Positions 28,459 through 38,313 are shown, counted from the first letter of the stretch. The stretch is DNA of 64,000 nt from Maribellus sp. CM-23 (GCF_021354595.1 NZ_JADWYJ010000001.1:1713446-1777445); one strand, 5' to 3'. Notes: generated from the sequence alone by a model not told the origin. A program made the numbers and translations.

Positions 28459-29646
28459 TTAGAACCAGATTCCGATTCCCATATTAAACTGGCCTCCCGC
28501 GCTTCCGGCTGCCGTATCAAAAAACTGATAATCGGCTTTCAGCACGGCTCCGGTAGCCAGCCACCAACCCGCGCCAATGGTAACATCGGTACGGTCGAAA
28601 GACTTATTTTCAGCCAGACTTCCGGCTGTTTTCGCATGTGTGTTGTAACGCTCATAACGAACAAACGGAACCAGTCGTTGTCCGTTCTGCACACCGTGTA
28701 AAACATCGTAACCGGCTTCGAGGTACCAGCCCAGCATTTGGCTTCCCAGATCAGCACCGGTAAAATCGTTGTACTCTGCCGTATTGGAAACATTTGCCAC
28801 ATTAAACTGACCACGTGCCTCGAAACCACCGTTCCGGTAACGGGCATCCAAACCAAGCATGGCAATACTAATTGCTGAAGAATCAGCCTGTGCAAGTGCC
28901 ATATCATCGTCTTTGTCCAGTCCGTCGTACAGGCTCGACTGCGATTTCCCCAGGTAGGTGCTGGCTCCCAGTTTCAGACCACGAATGCCGTAATAATCAA
29001 CACGGGCAGCCACTGTTGGCGAACTCATAAACGATTCGGCTCCTTTTTGCCTTCCTTTCCGGAAGCCGTCAGAACCACGGAACTTACCTGCTCCGTCGTA
29101 GCCGTTAAAACCGTTCATCACATACAGCTGGTATTTCAGCGAAGCCTGGTCAAAACGGCCGGCAAATCCCAATCCGATTTCACGCCAGGTAGTTGGCACA
29201 ATCTTGCTGTCGAGGTTGGTACGCTCCACCCCGTTGTATGTGGGAGGTTCGTGGTACTCGTTCTGAATTCCCATCGGCACCAGCATCAAACCGCCGCGCA
29301 GGTTCAGCCAGGGCAAAAATTCGTGATTCATAAATGCCTGCTCCACATACACTTCCTGCACATGCTCGAGCTCAATCTCACTCACGAAACTGGTTTTTTC
29401 ATTAAAACGATAACCAAAAAGCAGTACCAAACGATGAATATCCAGTGTGGAATTGCGCCGCTCTCCGTCCACAAACGGCTGGTTGTAATCGATTTGTGCA
29501 TACCCCCCAATCGACAGGTTCGATCCTGAATTCAACAGGGATTCGGCAGCATTAAATTCGGAGTTATTATCGGTGTTTTGGGCCATAGCAGCAACACTAA
29601 AAAACAACAGTGCTGCCATTAAAATAGTCTTTGTATTTCTTTTCAT
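28459..29646 (-). CDS. Outer membrane porin-like beta-barrel protein
   Basis: The 395-residue protein has a signal peptide (ending AAMAQ) and alternating beta strands typical of phosphate-selective-porin-like (OprP/OprO) proteins, with LSIGGYAQIDYN near the N-terminus and a terminal GIGIWF strand. It would form an outer membrane channel. It heads the two-gene operon with the FMN-binding protein, and an 11-bp inverted repeat lies 30 bases before its start. Confidence 0.82.
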   Translation of the reverse strand: MKRNTKTILMAALLFFSVAAMAQNTDNNSEFNAAESLLNSGSNLSIGGYAQIDYNQPFVDGERRNSTLDIHRLVLLFGYRFNEKTSFVSEIELEHVQEVYVEQAFMNHEFLPWLNLRGGLMLVPMGIQNEYHEPPTYNGVERTNLDSKIVPTTWREIGLGFAGRFDQASLKYQLYVMNGFNGYDGAGKFRGSDGFRKGRQKGAESFMSSPTVAARVDYYGIRGLKLGASTYLGKSQSSLYDGLDKDDDMALAQADSSAISIAMLGLDARYRNGGFEARGQFNVANVSNTAEYNDFTGADLGSQMLGWYLEAGYDVLHGVQNGQRLVPFVRYERYNTHAKTAGSLAENKSFDRTDVTIGAGWWLATGAVLKADYQFFDTAAGSAGGQFNMGIGIWF

Positions 29647-29675
29647 AACAATAGAGTGATTTATTCGGGGGCAAA

Positions 29676-29700
29676 ATTATTTTGAACCATTCAAAATAAT
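29676..29700. promoter_or_regulatory. Inverted repeat upstream of the porin gene, probable operator
   Basis: ATTATTTTGAA, spacer CCA, then the exact reverse complement TTCAAAATAAT. The dyad lies between the LuxR gene's stop and the porin start. The inner TTGAA-N3-TTCAA half-sites recall, but do not match, an FNR box (TTGAT-N4-ATCAA). A weak AT-rich terminator for the LuxR gene is the alternative. Confidence 0.5.
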
Positions 29701-29744
29701 ATCCCAACATGTAGGGATTTTTTGGAGGGCGTTAATGAAAGTTT

Positions 29745-30332
29745 TTACGACAGATGGTCGGCCGAGATATCGGTGGGAGCCACTATTTTCTGGATAATGG
29801 CATAAACGGTAAGCCCCGGTATGGACTTGATTCCCAGTTTTTCGGTAATGTTTTTCCGGTGCGAGATAACCGTGTGCGTACTGATAAAAAGGCTCTCGGC
29901 AATGGCTTTGTTGGTGTTTCCAAGGGCGATCAAACGCAGCACTTCTTTTTCGCGGGCGGTAAGTTCGTCGTTTAGCGCCGCGTCCTCCTGTTCAAAAAAA
30001 CCTTCGGCTGCTTTGCGCAGTTGCCGGGCGGGTGTATCCAGCGGCAGCACTTTGTCAAACGTATCCTGGTTGTATTTTTCATTTTCGTTTGAAACAATCC
30101 CGATCAGCAGGTGCTCGCCAATACGGGTTCGTAACTCCAGCAAATCGCCGGTACACTCACAGCTGGCCGGAACAATCAGCAAAAGCTTTGCTACCGCCGC
30201 ATAATCCTGCAAACGCACTTCTGTAAAAGTTGCCACACTAACGATCCGCGCCCCCTGAAGATCTTCAAGTGCCGAAACCAGTCCGCGGCGAACCAGCTCT
30301 GCCGGGTAAATAATGATCACAGTCTGTCCCAT
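29745..30332 (-). CDS. LuxR-type (NarL-like) DNA-binding regulator
   Basis: The 195-residue protein has a C-terminal LuxR helix-turn-helix (about 130-190, LTAREKEVLRLIALGNTNKAIAESL and ISTHTVISHRKNITEKLGI). The N-terminal part has a receiver-like shape but lacks a clear phospho-acceptor Asp with its acidic pocket, so it is probably not a normal response regulator. Its ATG overlaps the stop of the hemerythrin gene (TAATG), so the two are translationally coupled; the hemerythrin protein may pass it a redox or nitric oxide signal (inference). Confidence 0.85.
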   Translation of the reverse strand: MGQTVIIIYPAELVRRGLVSALEDLQGARIVSVATFTEVRLQDYAAVAKLLLIVPASCECTGDLLELRTRIGEHLLIGIVSNENEKYNQDTFDKVLPLDTPARQLRKAAEGFFEQEDAALNDELTAREKEVLRLIALGNTNKAIAESLFISTHTVISHRKNITEKLGIKSIPGLTVYAIIQKIVAPTDISADHLS

Positions 30333-31027
30333 TATTCCGCGGTTTTCATAAGATGCAAAACGTGTGGAATCAGAATGGCATCTTCCATTCGCGAATGATC
30401 GTGCATGTCCTTTTCAAACCGGTATATTTCCTCCATCAGTTTGTTACACACCCACTCGTCGTATTCCGGAACCAGGTATTTCAGGATCAGTTTTTTCAAG
30501 TCGTTCAACTCGAAATCCACGTGCTCGTGTTCCTTTTCAAAATTGAAATCAAAATTCCGGTGCTCTACCTCTTGCGGTTTTAAAACCAGCATTTCCACGT
30601 ACGGAAAAATCGTTTCCTCTTCCTCTTTCAGATGTTCGAGTAGCTTTCGCTTGTAAGCCAGGTAAAACGTTTCGATCATTTTCATTTCACTGTTTTGCTG
30701 CGGGGTACTCAACAAAAGCTGGTGAATCAGTTCTTCGATCTGTGGCAACGAAAAGCCCACATAATAGGCATGTGTTTTTTTGAGATAGTCAACGATCAGC
30801 AAGGGCGAAAAGGAAAGCAATTGTGCCTTTGGAAAATAGTTTTTGTTGTGAAAAGTATTCACGATGGCCAAAAAGAAATCGGTGTTGACCCCGTAAACCG
30901 AGCAAAGTTCTTCAACGGTTTTATTACCAAAACCCAACCTGATACCAAAGCGGTGAATCACCGGCAATAAACTGTGATTGTTTTGCACCAGGTGCACCAT
31001 TTTGTCCGTCTTCGTAAATTCCTGCAT
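30332..31027 (-). CDS. Hemerythrin-like (RIC/YtfE-type) protein
   Basis: The 231-residue protein has an N-terminal region like the helical part of ScdA/RIC proteins (HRFGIRLGFGNKTVEELC) and a C-terminal hemerythrin bundle with iron-ligand motifs: KKTHAYYV, HLKEEEETIFPY, KEHEHVDFELNDLKK and MHDHSRMEDAILIPHV. It would hold a di-iron centre and act in iron-sulfur repair or sensing of oxygen or nitric oxide. It overlaps the LuxR gene by one base. Confidence 0.85.
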   Translation of the reverse strand: MQEFTKTDKMVHLVQNNHSLLPVIHRFGIRLGFGNKTVEELCSVYGVNTDFFLAIVNTFHNKNYFPKAQLLSFSPLLIVDYLKKTHAYYVGFSLPQIEELIHQLLLSTPQQNSEMKMIETFYLAYKRKLLEHLKEEEETIFPYVEMLVLKPQEVEHRNFDFNFEKEHEHVDFELNDLKKLILKYLVPEYDEWVCNKLMEEIYRFEKDMHDHSRMEDAILIPHVLHLMKTAE

Positions 31028-31148
31028 GGTTGTTCTGCTTTAATAAAAACTTCGCATCAAAATGCTTCCTTTTTGTCTGCTACCTAAAGGGAACAACAAT
31101 ATAGGCTAAAGGTTTTATTTTTCAATTCAGGAAGGCTAACAAACGAAA

Positions 31149-32000
31149 TTAATCAGTCCACATATCCTTGTATTTTAGCTTAAATTCCCGAATAAGGTTA
31201 AATCCTAAAAACAAGTGACTACCCGATAAACTTCCTGTGGTATTGGTGTAAACCGCCTGGTGAAACATACGCTGATTATTCGATAAAACCAGCTGAAAGA
31301 GATGACCTCCTGTATCAATATCCACTCCCATTGACAGCGCATTATCTCCCTGAATATCAGAACTAAAAGGAACCAAATACTCCAGGTTGACCGAAACTTT
31401 TTTTGAAATACGCAACGCAGCAGCTGTTCCAAGCGTGAAAACCGACAACTCTTTGTTCAATTCAGGCATATACCCGGTTTGAAGAAAACCCGGCGAGAGA
31501 TGGATCCCGAAATTATCCACGTTCTTAGCCAGCAGCACCTGAAAATTCCATGAGACCTTATCCGAAAACTGATCGTAAGCTGCCGGAAAGTGATCACGCA
31601 TTGTTGGAAGGGAAGCTCCGGCAGATACAACGGCCGTAAACGGGAAATCGTTTTTTTGCTGAACCAGACGCCACTTGGCAAAAGCATCAAAAGTCTTCAA
31701 CCAGGTACTCCGCCCCACTCCAAGGTTAAGGTTCTTTCCTAAACCATACTCAAAACCCAATCTCATTGAGGCCACATCCAATCCGAACAAATCATAAAAT
31801 CCCCCACTTATGTCTCCAAAACGATGCTGGATCATCAGCATTAAAACACCATCATCGGCCAGGTTTGCCGACTGCCCGTTTACCACCCTTGTTCCCTGAA
31901 AGACATTGTTTACTTTATCTTCCTCCTCCTGCGCCCAAACCCCTGTTGGTGCAAGGACCACTAACAACCCAAAAATTATCAAATTAATCTTGTCCCTCAT
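31149..32000 (-). CDS. DUF5777 family outer-membrane-like protein
   Basis: The 283-residue protein has a signal peptide (ending GVWAQ), then NVFQGTRVVNGQSAN and LMLMIQHRFGDI, which fit the DUF5777 family as I recall it, and regularly spaced beta strands to the C-terminus. It is probably a small outer membrane barrel. It lies 15 bases after the cupredoxin gene and is probably co-transcribed with it. Confidence 0.75.
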   Translation of the reverse strand: MRDKINLIIFGLLVVLAPTGVWAQEEEDKVNNVFQGTRVVNGQSANLADDGVLMLMIQHRFGDISGGFYDLFGLDVASMRLGFEYGLGKNLNLGVGRSTWLKTFDAFAKWRLVQQKNDFPFTAVVSAGASLPTMRDHFPAAYDQFSDKVSWNFQVLLAKNVDNFGIHLSPGFLQTGYMPELNKELSVFTLGTAAALRISKKVSVNLEYLVPFSSDIQGDNALSMGVDIDTGGHLFQLVLSNNQRMFHQAVYTNTTGSLSGSHLFLGFNLIREFKLKYKDMWTD

Positions 32001-32015
32001 ACCGTATTGTTCTCA

Positions 32016-33281
32016 CTATTGTTTAATCAGTTTCAGCGTTTCGCGTGCTTCACGCGTACTGACTGTCACAAAATACATTCCCTCAGCCAGGTTAGAAACA
32101 TCCAGATCAAGCGTGGCTCCTTTCCACGATTGCTGCACCAACTGCATTTTTCCGGAAATGTCGAATATATTTACAAGGGGCTTGCTCAAAGAACTTGTCA
32201 GCTCTAGCCGTACAAGGCCAGTTGCCGGGTTGGGATACATGGCAAACATTCGTTTTACAAGGTCGCTCACAGCCGTAACCGGCAAAATATTAGTAAAATT
32301 GGTATTGTGAGTAAAATTCTGTACCGCATCTCCCGCAACATTATTCAACTCCAGTCGCCATGCATGATCAACGGGAGGTTCATCGTATGTTCCGTTGTTG
32401 TTGTGATCAGCATAAAAATCAATATTATACGACTTCCCGTTTTCTATCCCGAAAACTTCAACGGAGAATTCGGCAGTTGCCATCACTCCGGAATAAGAGA
32501 TCTCTGCTCCCGAGCTCTTATCAATCACCCAAAGACGAAGTGTTTGCCCCACATGCGGATTCATTCCGGCAAAATTTACCGTCAGTTTGTTTTGCCAGTT
32601 GATATCGATGAAGTTAGTGTTATGAGTAAAATCCAAAGTAATATTTCCCGAAACATTGTTTGCCTCTAATTGCCAGGAGTGATCAACAGGAGGAGCATCG
32701 TACATCCCGTTAGCATTGTGATCGGCAAAGAAATTCACAAAATAAGAATGATCTTTTTCAATACCTGAAACCTGCAGGGAGAATGCGACGCTAACAGTAG
32801 TCATTTTGCGCTCCACCTCTTTTCCTGAGCTTTTATCCACCACCGACAGGTACAGTGTCTGACCGACATGTGGATTCATGTTGCTAAGATTCAGCGTTAA
32901 AGTATATTTTCCATCATCGGTTGCTGCCCGAACTTCGATTTTTCCTGTCATCCCAAGCGATGCATGTGGATCACATCGATAGTTGTAGCTTCCAACCGTA
33001 GTAAATACATGGGAATAAACCCATCCGTTCCCCTCCTGGTTCCCAAAAGATTCAGGATTTTCGGGGAAGGTAGTTTGTTGACCATTTACATTGTGCCACC
33101 CCTCCACATTGCGCCATTCCACCGTATCTCCAACCTGAATACTCAGTTCATCGGGAGTAAACACTGTGTTGGAAGCTTCTACCACGTATTTTGTTTGTGC
33201 CTGAACAAGCAAGACAAACAGAAGACTGGTCAATAAAAGCCCGCCACCAATAAATTGCTTTCTGGTAAAAATTGTTTTCAT
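32016..33281 (-). CDS. Cupredoxin with T9SS C-terminal sorting domain
   Basis: The 421-residue protein has a signal peptide and then a plastocyanin-like domain (about 30-118) with type 1 copper ligands His63 (GWHNV), Cys103, His106 (CDPH) and Met111. Two tandem repeats of about 100 residues follow, each with NPHVGQTL, FFADHNANG or FYADHNNNG, and FTHNTNF. The last 75 residues (FAMYPNPATG to ETLKLIKQ) are a type A T9SS sorting domain, so the protein should be exported and surface-attached or released. It may carry electrons outside the cell or bind copper. Confidence 0.88.
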   Translation of the reverse strand: MKTIFTRKQFIGGGLLLTSLLFVLLVQAQTKYVVEASNTVFTPDELSIQVGDTVEWRNVEGWHNVNGQQTTFPENPESFGNQEGNGWVYSHVFTTVGSYNYRCDPHASLGMTGKIEVRAATDDGKYTLTLNLSNMNPHVGQTLYLSVVDKSSGKEVERKMTTVSVAFSLQVSGIEKDHSYFVNFFADHNANGMYDAPPVDHSWQLEANNVSGNITLDFTHNTNFIDINWQNKLTVNFAGMNPHVGQTLRLWVIDKSSGAEISYSGVMATAEFSVEVFGIENGKSYNIDFYADHNNNGTYDEPPVDHAWRLELNNVAGDAVQNFTHNTNFTNILPVTAVSDLVKRMFAMYPNPATGLVRLELTSSLSKPLVNIFDISGKMQLVQQSWKGATLDLDVSNLAEGMYFVTVSTREARETLKLIKQ

Positions 33282-33340
33282 CGGCTTCTTTTCAATAGAT
33301 TTAAAATAGTTACAGACTTTTTTATCTTATTACAGATGAT

Positions 33341-33365
33341 AAAAAAGGCCGGAATAACCGGCTTT
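33341..33365 (-). terminator. Intrinsic terminator after the DUF2892 gene
   Basis: On the minus strand GCCGG, loop TTATT, CCGGC is followed by CTTTTTTATC. It begins four bases after the DUF2892 stop and separates that gene from the cupredoxin operon. Confidence 0.8.
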
Positions 33366-33368
33366 CCC

Positions 33369-33575
33369 TTATTTAGCCTTTTTGTTTGTTTTCAAGCCAA
33401 GTGGATAATACAATGGACAGATTCCCAAAAGACTCGTCAGCAAAAAGACAACAGCAAGTAGTAAAAGCACCACGCCCAGCGTTCCACCGATCTTTCCTGT
33501 GAGATAAAGTACAACCAAAAGCGCTGCTATCAGTACGCGTAAGCCACGATCGATGCTACCCATATTTCTTTTCAT
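33369..33575 (-). CDS. DUF2892 family small membrane protein
   Basis: The 68-residue protein starts MKRNMGSIDRGLR and has two hydrophobic helices ending in LLGICPLYYPLGLKT, which is the DUF2892 pattern (also seen fused to rhodanese in YgaP). It often accompanies sulfur- or redox-related genes. It is monocistronic, with a terminator just downstream. Confidence 0.85.
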   Translation of the reverse strand: MKRNMGSIDRGLRVLIAALLVVLYLTGKIGGTLGVVLLLLAVVFLLTSLLGICPLYYPLGLKTNKKAK

Positions 33576-33648
33576 ACACTACAGATTAAAATAGTTTCTA
33601 TTCAAGTTACAACAAAAAAGCATGGGCAACCGGTGACCACAGTCACCA

Positions 33649-34260
33649 CTACATTACTTTTATTGCGCCTGCCTCCTGGCTAACCAGTTGCTCCATTTCC
33701 AGTTTTTTCAGGACACGGGTTACAACTTCACGCGCAGTACCCAAATCGTTGGCAATCTCCCGGTGAGAAATTTTTATGGGATTTTGATTTTTAAGTTCTG
33801 CCTTTGATTTTAGGTATTCATAAAGACGTTTGTCCATTTTATCAAACAGAATCTGGTTGATCATCTCGATCAATTCGGTATAACGAACATTGTATTGGCG
33901 AAAAAAAAGCTGATTCATTTCAGGATACTCTTTCATCCATTTGAACACTTTTTCGACAGGCATAAGCAGCACACTTGAATCCTCTTCTGTTGAGGCATAA
34001 ACCCGACTGGGAGATTGATTTAAACTGGCATCAAAGGTCATGATGCAACTTTCGAAGGGTTTGATGTAGTACAGCAATAGTTCCTTGTCTTCGTAACGGG
34101 AAAAAACTTTGATCAACCCTTTTGTTAAAATAGGTATGGATTTAATGTACTGTCCTTCATACATTACTTCAGTTCCGGCAGGAATATCCGCTTCCGCCGA
34201 ATGCTCATAAATCAAATTACGAAGCTTGGAGGAGATTCCGGTAATCTCTACACGGTTCAT
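33649..34260 (-). CDS. Crp/Fnr family transcriptional regulator
   Basis: The 203-residue protein has a cyclic-nucleotide-binding-like beta roll (about 20-130) and a Crp-type winged helix (about 150-203, ISHREIANDLGTAREVVTRVLKKLE). No N-terminal Cys cluster for an iron-sulfur centre is seen, so it is not a typical oxygen-sensing FNR. It lies at the upstream edge of the redox-related block and is the best local candidate to control it (inference). Confidence 0.9.
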   Translation of the reverse strand: MNRVEITGISSKLRNLIYEHSAEADIPAGTEVMYEGQYIKSIPILTKGLIKVFSRYEDKELLLYYIKPFESCIMTFDASLNQSPSRVYASTEEDSSVLLMPVEKVFKWMKEYPEMNQLFFRQYNVRYTELIEMINQILFDKMDKRLYEYLKSKAELKNQNPIKISHREIANDLGTAREVVTRVLKKLEMEQLVSQEAGAIKVM

Positions 34261-34447
34261 CTTTCGGTATTTTTAAAACTTATTTCCTACACTGTCTTAT
34301 ACAAGTTAGAAAAAATCCCAGAATAATGCCTTATGACTGAAACCGATAAAACCAACCAACTGAATATCTGTTTATTTACAATGCCTGTTGATATGAAAAA
34401 CAAAACCGTTGGTTCCGACTTTTTGAAAAGCGGCATTTCTAATCCAC

Positions 34448-35587
34448 TTATGAAAACACCGCCGAAACCTGCTTTTTCAGGAATCCGGGATCCACGCTTA
34501 ATCCCAGTCCCGGAGCTTCCGGCACTGTAACCTTGCCATTTTCGCCGTACGAGATCCCCCCGATCACCGGGTCCTCTTCCAGCATCAGCGGCGTATCAAA
34601 ATCATTGAAAACAATGGTTTTCCCGGCCAGCGCAAAATGTGCCGATGCGGTGAAACCCAGCCGCGATTCCAGAAAACCGCCGACCTGCAAAGGCATGTTT
34701 GCCTCTTCAGCAAGTTCTTTGATTTTTAAGGCCTTGAAAATGCCCGCCGATTTTCCCAGTTTGATGTTAAACATGTCGCAAGCTTCCAGGTCAATCAGGC
34801 GCCTTGCATCGTTGTGGTCGCAACACGATTCGTCGCCCATCACCGGTATCCCCGACTGCTGCCTGACCTTTTTCAGGTCCATAAAATCCCAACGCGGAAT
34901 GGGCTCTTCGCAAAACTGGATGTTGTGCGGTTCAAGTGCCTGCAAAACACGGATGGCCTCGTCGGTTCCCCAGCCCTGGTTGGCATCCAAACGCAGCGGA
35001 ATCTCATTTCCGATGGCTTCCCGTATGGCACGAATCCGTTCAATATCACGTTCGCCGTTCTCGCCCAGTTTTACTTTGATCACCTGGTATCCGGCAGCTT
35101 TGATCTTTAACGCATCATTGACCATTTTCTCCCGGTTGCCCAGACTTACCGTGTAATCGGTTACCAGTTGCCGGGTATTGTCGCCCCCCAGGTATTGATA
35201 CAGGGGAACGCCTGCCTGCTGGGCGGCGATATCGTACAGTGCTATATCAAAGGCACTTTTTACACTCGAATTTCCAAAAATAACACGGTCCATGGCAGCC
35301 GAACAGGCCGCAATGTCCAGCGGATTCTGCCCCAGCAGCATCTGTGCCAGGTATTTCGAAACCACAAAAGCCGTTTCCATGCTTTCGCCGTTGATGGTCA
35401 TAAACGGACTGCACTCACCAAAGCCGGCAATCCCTTCACGGGCGCGGATCACAACCATGAGGTTTTGGGCATACGCCAAGGGCCCCAGCGAAATAACAAA
35501 GGGTTCTTTTAGTTTGATCGGCGACTGGTATACTTCAATCCGGTCGATGGTGAGTTGTTCTTCTTTCATATACAAGGTGGCTTCCAA
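34448..35587 (-). CDS. Dipeptide epimerase (enolase superfamily)
   Basis: The 379-residue protein has the enolase N-terminal capping domain and a C-terminal barrel with the muconate-lactonising subgroup residues: KVK (Lys171, Lys173), metal ligands Asp201 (LDANQ), Glu227 (CEEP) and Asp252 (GDES), and the second catalytic base Lys276 (NIKLGKSAG). The layout fits L-Ala-D/L-Glu-type dipeptide epimerases used in peptidoglycan peptide recycling. Met7 is an alternative start. No peptidase partner lies beside it. Confidence 0.85.
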   Translation of the reverse strand: MEATLYMKEEQLTIDRIEVYQSPIKLKEPFVISLGPLAYAQNLMVVIRAREGIAGFGECSPFMTINGESMETAFVVSKYLAQMLLGQNPLDIAACSAAMDRVIFGNSSVKSAFDIALYDIAAQQAGVPLYQYLGGDNTRQLVTDYTVSLGNREKMVNDALKIKAAGYQVIKVKLGENGERDIERIRAIREAIGNEIPLRLDANQGWGTDEAIRVLQALEPHNIQFCEEPIPRWDFMDLKKVRQQSGIPVMGDESCCDHNDARRLIDLEACDMFNIKLGKSAGIFKALKIKELAEEANMPLQVGGFLESRLGFTASAHFALAGKTIVFNDFDTPLMLEEDPVIGGISYGENGKVTVPEAPGLGLSVDPGFLKKQVSAVFS

Positions 35588-35749
35588 GCGTTTAACGGAA
35601 ACCGTTTACAATGTTATAAAAAACACCCCGCATCAGGTACACTGACACCCAATTTTTTATGTTAATACTTATTGGCTGGCGAGCGGAACTGTTGTCGCAC
35701 CCGATAAAGCTTTTAGAAACGCCGGCTGTCTGCCCTTTTGGAAAGCAAA

Positions 35750-37909
35750 TTACATTCGGGCTCCGGAAGCTGTTGCCGGAAGTGTAAACGAAACGGTGGT
35801 ACCTTTCTCCTGCTCGCTTTCAATCGAGATACTTCCCCGGTTTTTCTCGATAAAATCTTTTACCAGGATCAAACCTAGGCCGGTACTCATTTCATTTTCG
35901 GTACCGTGGGTGTGGTACGAATTGCTGATATCAAAAATACTGGCGAGTTTCGACTTTTCAATACCCACGCCGGTATCCGAAATACGAACGAGAACGGTGT
36001 TGTTCCGGCTCATTTCCGGATGAATAATTACATGCCCTCCTCTGCGCGTAAATTTGATCGCGTTGCTAAGTACGTTGCGCAGAATGGTCTGCAGCATATT
36101 GCGATCGGCAAAAACCACCAGGTCCTGTTCCCGCTCAAAACGGATATCAATTTCTTTGTGTTCGGCCATTTGCGACAGCCCTTTCACCACACTGTCGATA
36201 CAATCGGTCAGGCTCAACCTTTCCGGGCGGTATTCAATTTTTTCGGACTGCGATTGCGCCCATATCAGCAGGTTCTCCAGTAACTGGCTTACATTTTCAG
36301 AAGATTGGCACAGGATGGCCACCATGTCTCTTAGTTCTTCCTTGCTAAATTGATCAAAATTGGCGTTCAGGTGTAGCAAAAAGGAAGTCAGCGACCCGGT
36401 AGGCCCGCGCAGGTCGTGCGAAATAATGGCGAAGAACCGGTCTTTGGCAGCATTGGCTTCAAACAACTCTCGGTTGGTGTATTTCAGTTTCCGGTAAAAC
36501 CAAAGGATTACTCCGGCAATCAGCAAGGCCAGTACAACCGCGCTAATCATAAAGTTTCGGATGATCCGTTGTTCCCGGATACTTAATTCGTTGATTTTGT
36601 TTTGCTTTTCCAGTTCGGCGATCTGGTTGTTTTTCTGGTCGATCTCATACATGGCCGACAACTGGCTGGCTTTGATGTTTCCGCCTCCTGCCAGAATCAG
36701 GTCCTGGATCCGGATTTGCTTGTTTTGACAATCAATGGCACTTTTAAGATCGCCCATATCCAAGTAGGCCTGGGTCAACTTTCCGTAAATATCAAGCTGA
36801 ATTTTTTTCTGATCGTTGGTAATGGCAAGCTCCAATCCTTTTTTTATGATTTCAATCCCTTCTGTCAACTGTCCCTGCCCGATCATGCTCAAACCCAGGT
36901 ATTCAAAAATAACCGAAGAACTCAGCACTTCGTTCAGCCCTTCTTTCATCTCCACCGCGGTTCTTAAATTGCTTTCTGCCAGCTGGTAATTTCCGAGTGA
37001 ATATTCGAGTATTCCCAGGTCTTTGTATACGTTCGACATGCCAAACTTCGATCCTTTTTCCGAATAGATCTTCCGGGTATTCTCGATGTTGTTACGTGCC
37101 TCGTCGTACTCTTCCGAAGCGATGTTAAGCAAGGCAATCTGGGCATAGCAAATCGCCAATCCGCCCTCATCTCCGTCGATTTTTGACAGCTTTTTGTACA
37201 ATTCCAGCGACTTCTCAAAGTACTCCAGCGCTTCTTTCTGCAGTCCCAGGTCGGCATAGGTACGGCCCAATAGGTAATCGGCCCACGCACTTCCTTCGGT
37301 AAACCCGGCTTTTTCGTAGTTCAACTCCGACTTAATAATGTATTCGATGGCGCGGTCGTACAAACCGTTCATCCGGAAGATGGTTCCCATCATGGAGTAA
37401 GCCGAGCCCAGTGTTTTGTAATTATCGGATAAGCGACATGCCTGAACCGCGTCGTTAAACGATTTCAACGCGCCAATTTCATCACTCAAAAAATGATAGT
37501 TGGTTCCCATCCGGTACAGAATTTCCCCTTTGTACCAGTTGTCGTTCAGTTCTGTACCCAGTACCAAAGCGCTATCCAGAAAAGCCTGCGACGCTTCGTA
37601 GCGCTCTTTTTCAAGAAGTACCCTGCCCTGTGCATAAAAGGCCTTCATCAACAGCGTTTTCTTTCCCGATTCTTTGGCTGCCAGCAGCGCAGTATCTGCC
37701 AGCTGCTGAGCCTCCGCTTTGTCGGTCCCCACTTTTAGCAAGGCCAGTTCCAGTTGGGCTGCCACCGCATGCTCCCCCGATTTTGATTCAATTTCTTTCC
37801 GCAGGCTGTCTATCCTCGACTCATACCGGGCCTGCTCATTGGCGTACAAAGAAAAGGCCTGCATACAAAAAAGTACCAGGAAACAGTACTGCCACGCAAT
37901 TCTTTTCAT
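35750..37909 (-). CDS. TPR-containing membrane histidine kinase, orphan
   Basis: The 719-residue protein has a signal peptide, about eight periplasmic TPR repeats (roughly 30-420), a coiled coil, one membrane helix (about 447-467), a HisKA domain with His498 (IISHDLRGP), and a HATPase domain with N box (RNVLSNAIKF), G1 box (DTGVGI) and G2 box (STGLGL). No response regulator is adjacent. Periplasmic TPR kinases are common in Bacteroidota; the signal is unknown. Confidence 0.93.
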   Translation of the reverse strand: MKRIAWQYCFLVLFCMQAFSLYANEQARYESRIDSLRKEIESKSGEHAVAAQLELALLKVGTDKAEAQQLADTALLAAKESGKKTLLMKAFYAQGRVLLEKERYEASQAFLDSALVLGTELNDNWYKGEILYRMGTNYHFLSDEIGALKSFNDAVQACRLSDNYKTLGSAYSMMGTIFRMNGLYDRAIEYIIKSELNYEKAGFTEGSAWADYLLGRTYADLGLQKEALEYFEKSLELYKKLSKIDGDEGGLAICYAQIALLNIASEEYDEARNNIENTRKIYSEKGSKFGMSNVYKDLGILEYSLGNYQLAESNLRTAVEMKEGLNEVLSSSVIFEYLGLSMIGQGQLTEGIEIIKKGLELAITNDQKKIQLDIYGKLTQAYLDMGDLKSAIDCQNKQIRIQDLILAGGGNIKASQLSAMYEIDQKNNQIAELEKQNKINELSIREQRIIRNFMISAVVLALLIAGVILWFYRKLKYTNRELFEANAAKDRFFAIISHDLRGPTGSLTSFLLHLNANFDQFSKEELRDMVAILCQSSENVSQLLENLLIWAQSQSEKIEYRPERLSLTDCIDSVVKGLSQMAEHKEIDIRFEREQDLVVFADRNMLQTILRNVLSNAIKFTRRGGHVIIHPEMSRNNTVLVRISDTGVGIEKSKLASIFDISNSYHTHGTENEMSTGLGLILVKDFIEKNRGSISIESEQEKGTTVSFTLPATASGARM

Positions 37910-38313
37910 TAACCGTATCTTTTTGAATTTCCCCGTGTGCTTCTATCTTTTAATAGAGCTGAAAATTAGTATTTTTTTGAAAAACACCGCATCTATTACT
38001 GTAAATCAATGTCCTTAAGTACATTCTTCAACAGGCTTATTTGCACGTTACACGCAGAAAGCAAACGGTACTAAGCCATTCAACATAATCCCCGCGAATA
38101 AGTTTAAAATGAAAGGACATTCCGGAAATACACCAAAACGGGAAGGACGGGAAACTCGACAGAGAGCTGTGCAATACGATTTTATTTTTCCTGAAAGGAA
38201 ACAGAAAAAGCACAGTTTTGGCAACGCTTCCGGCGATAAATTGTGAACCGGGAAGAAAGAAACCTTTTGGTATTAAAATATTGAACGCGCTTTTGCGTTT
38301 GCCTATACACAAC

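Noticed and set aside
34533..35156. A 207-residue open frame opposite the dipeptide epimerase
   Set aside because: It is a shadow of the epimerase, whose catalytic residues are all present on the other strand.
38037..38312. A 91-residue minus-strand frame after the histidine kinase region
   Set aside because: It has no recognisable domain, signal or ribosome site, and lies in a repeat-rich gap.
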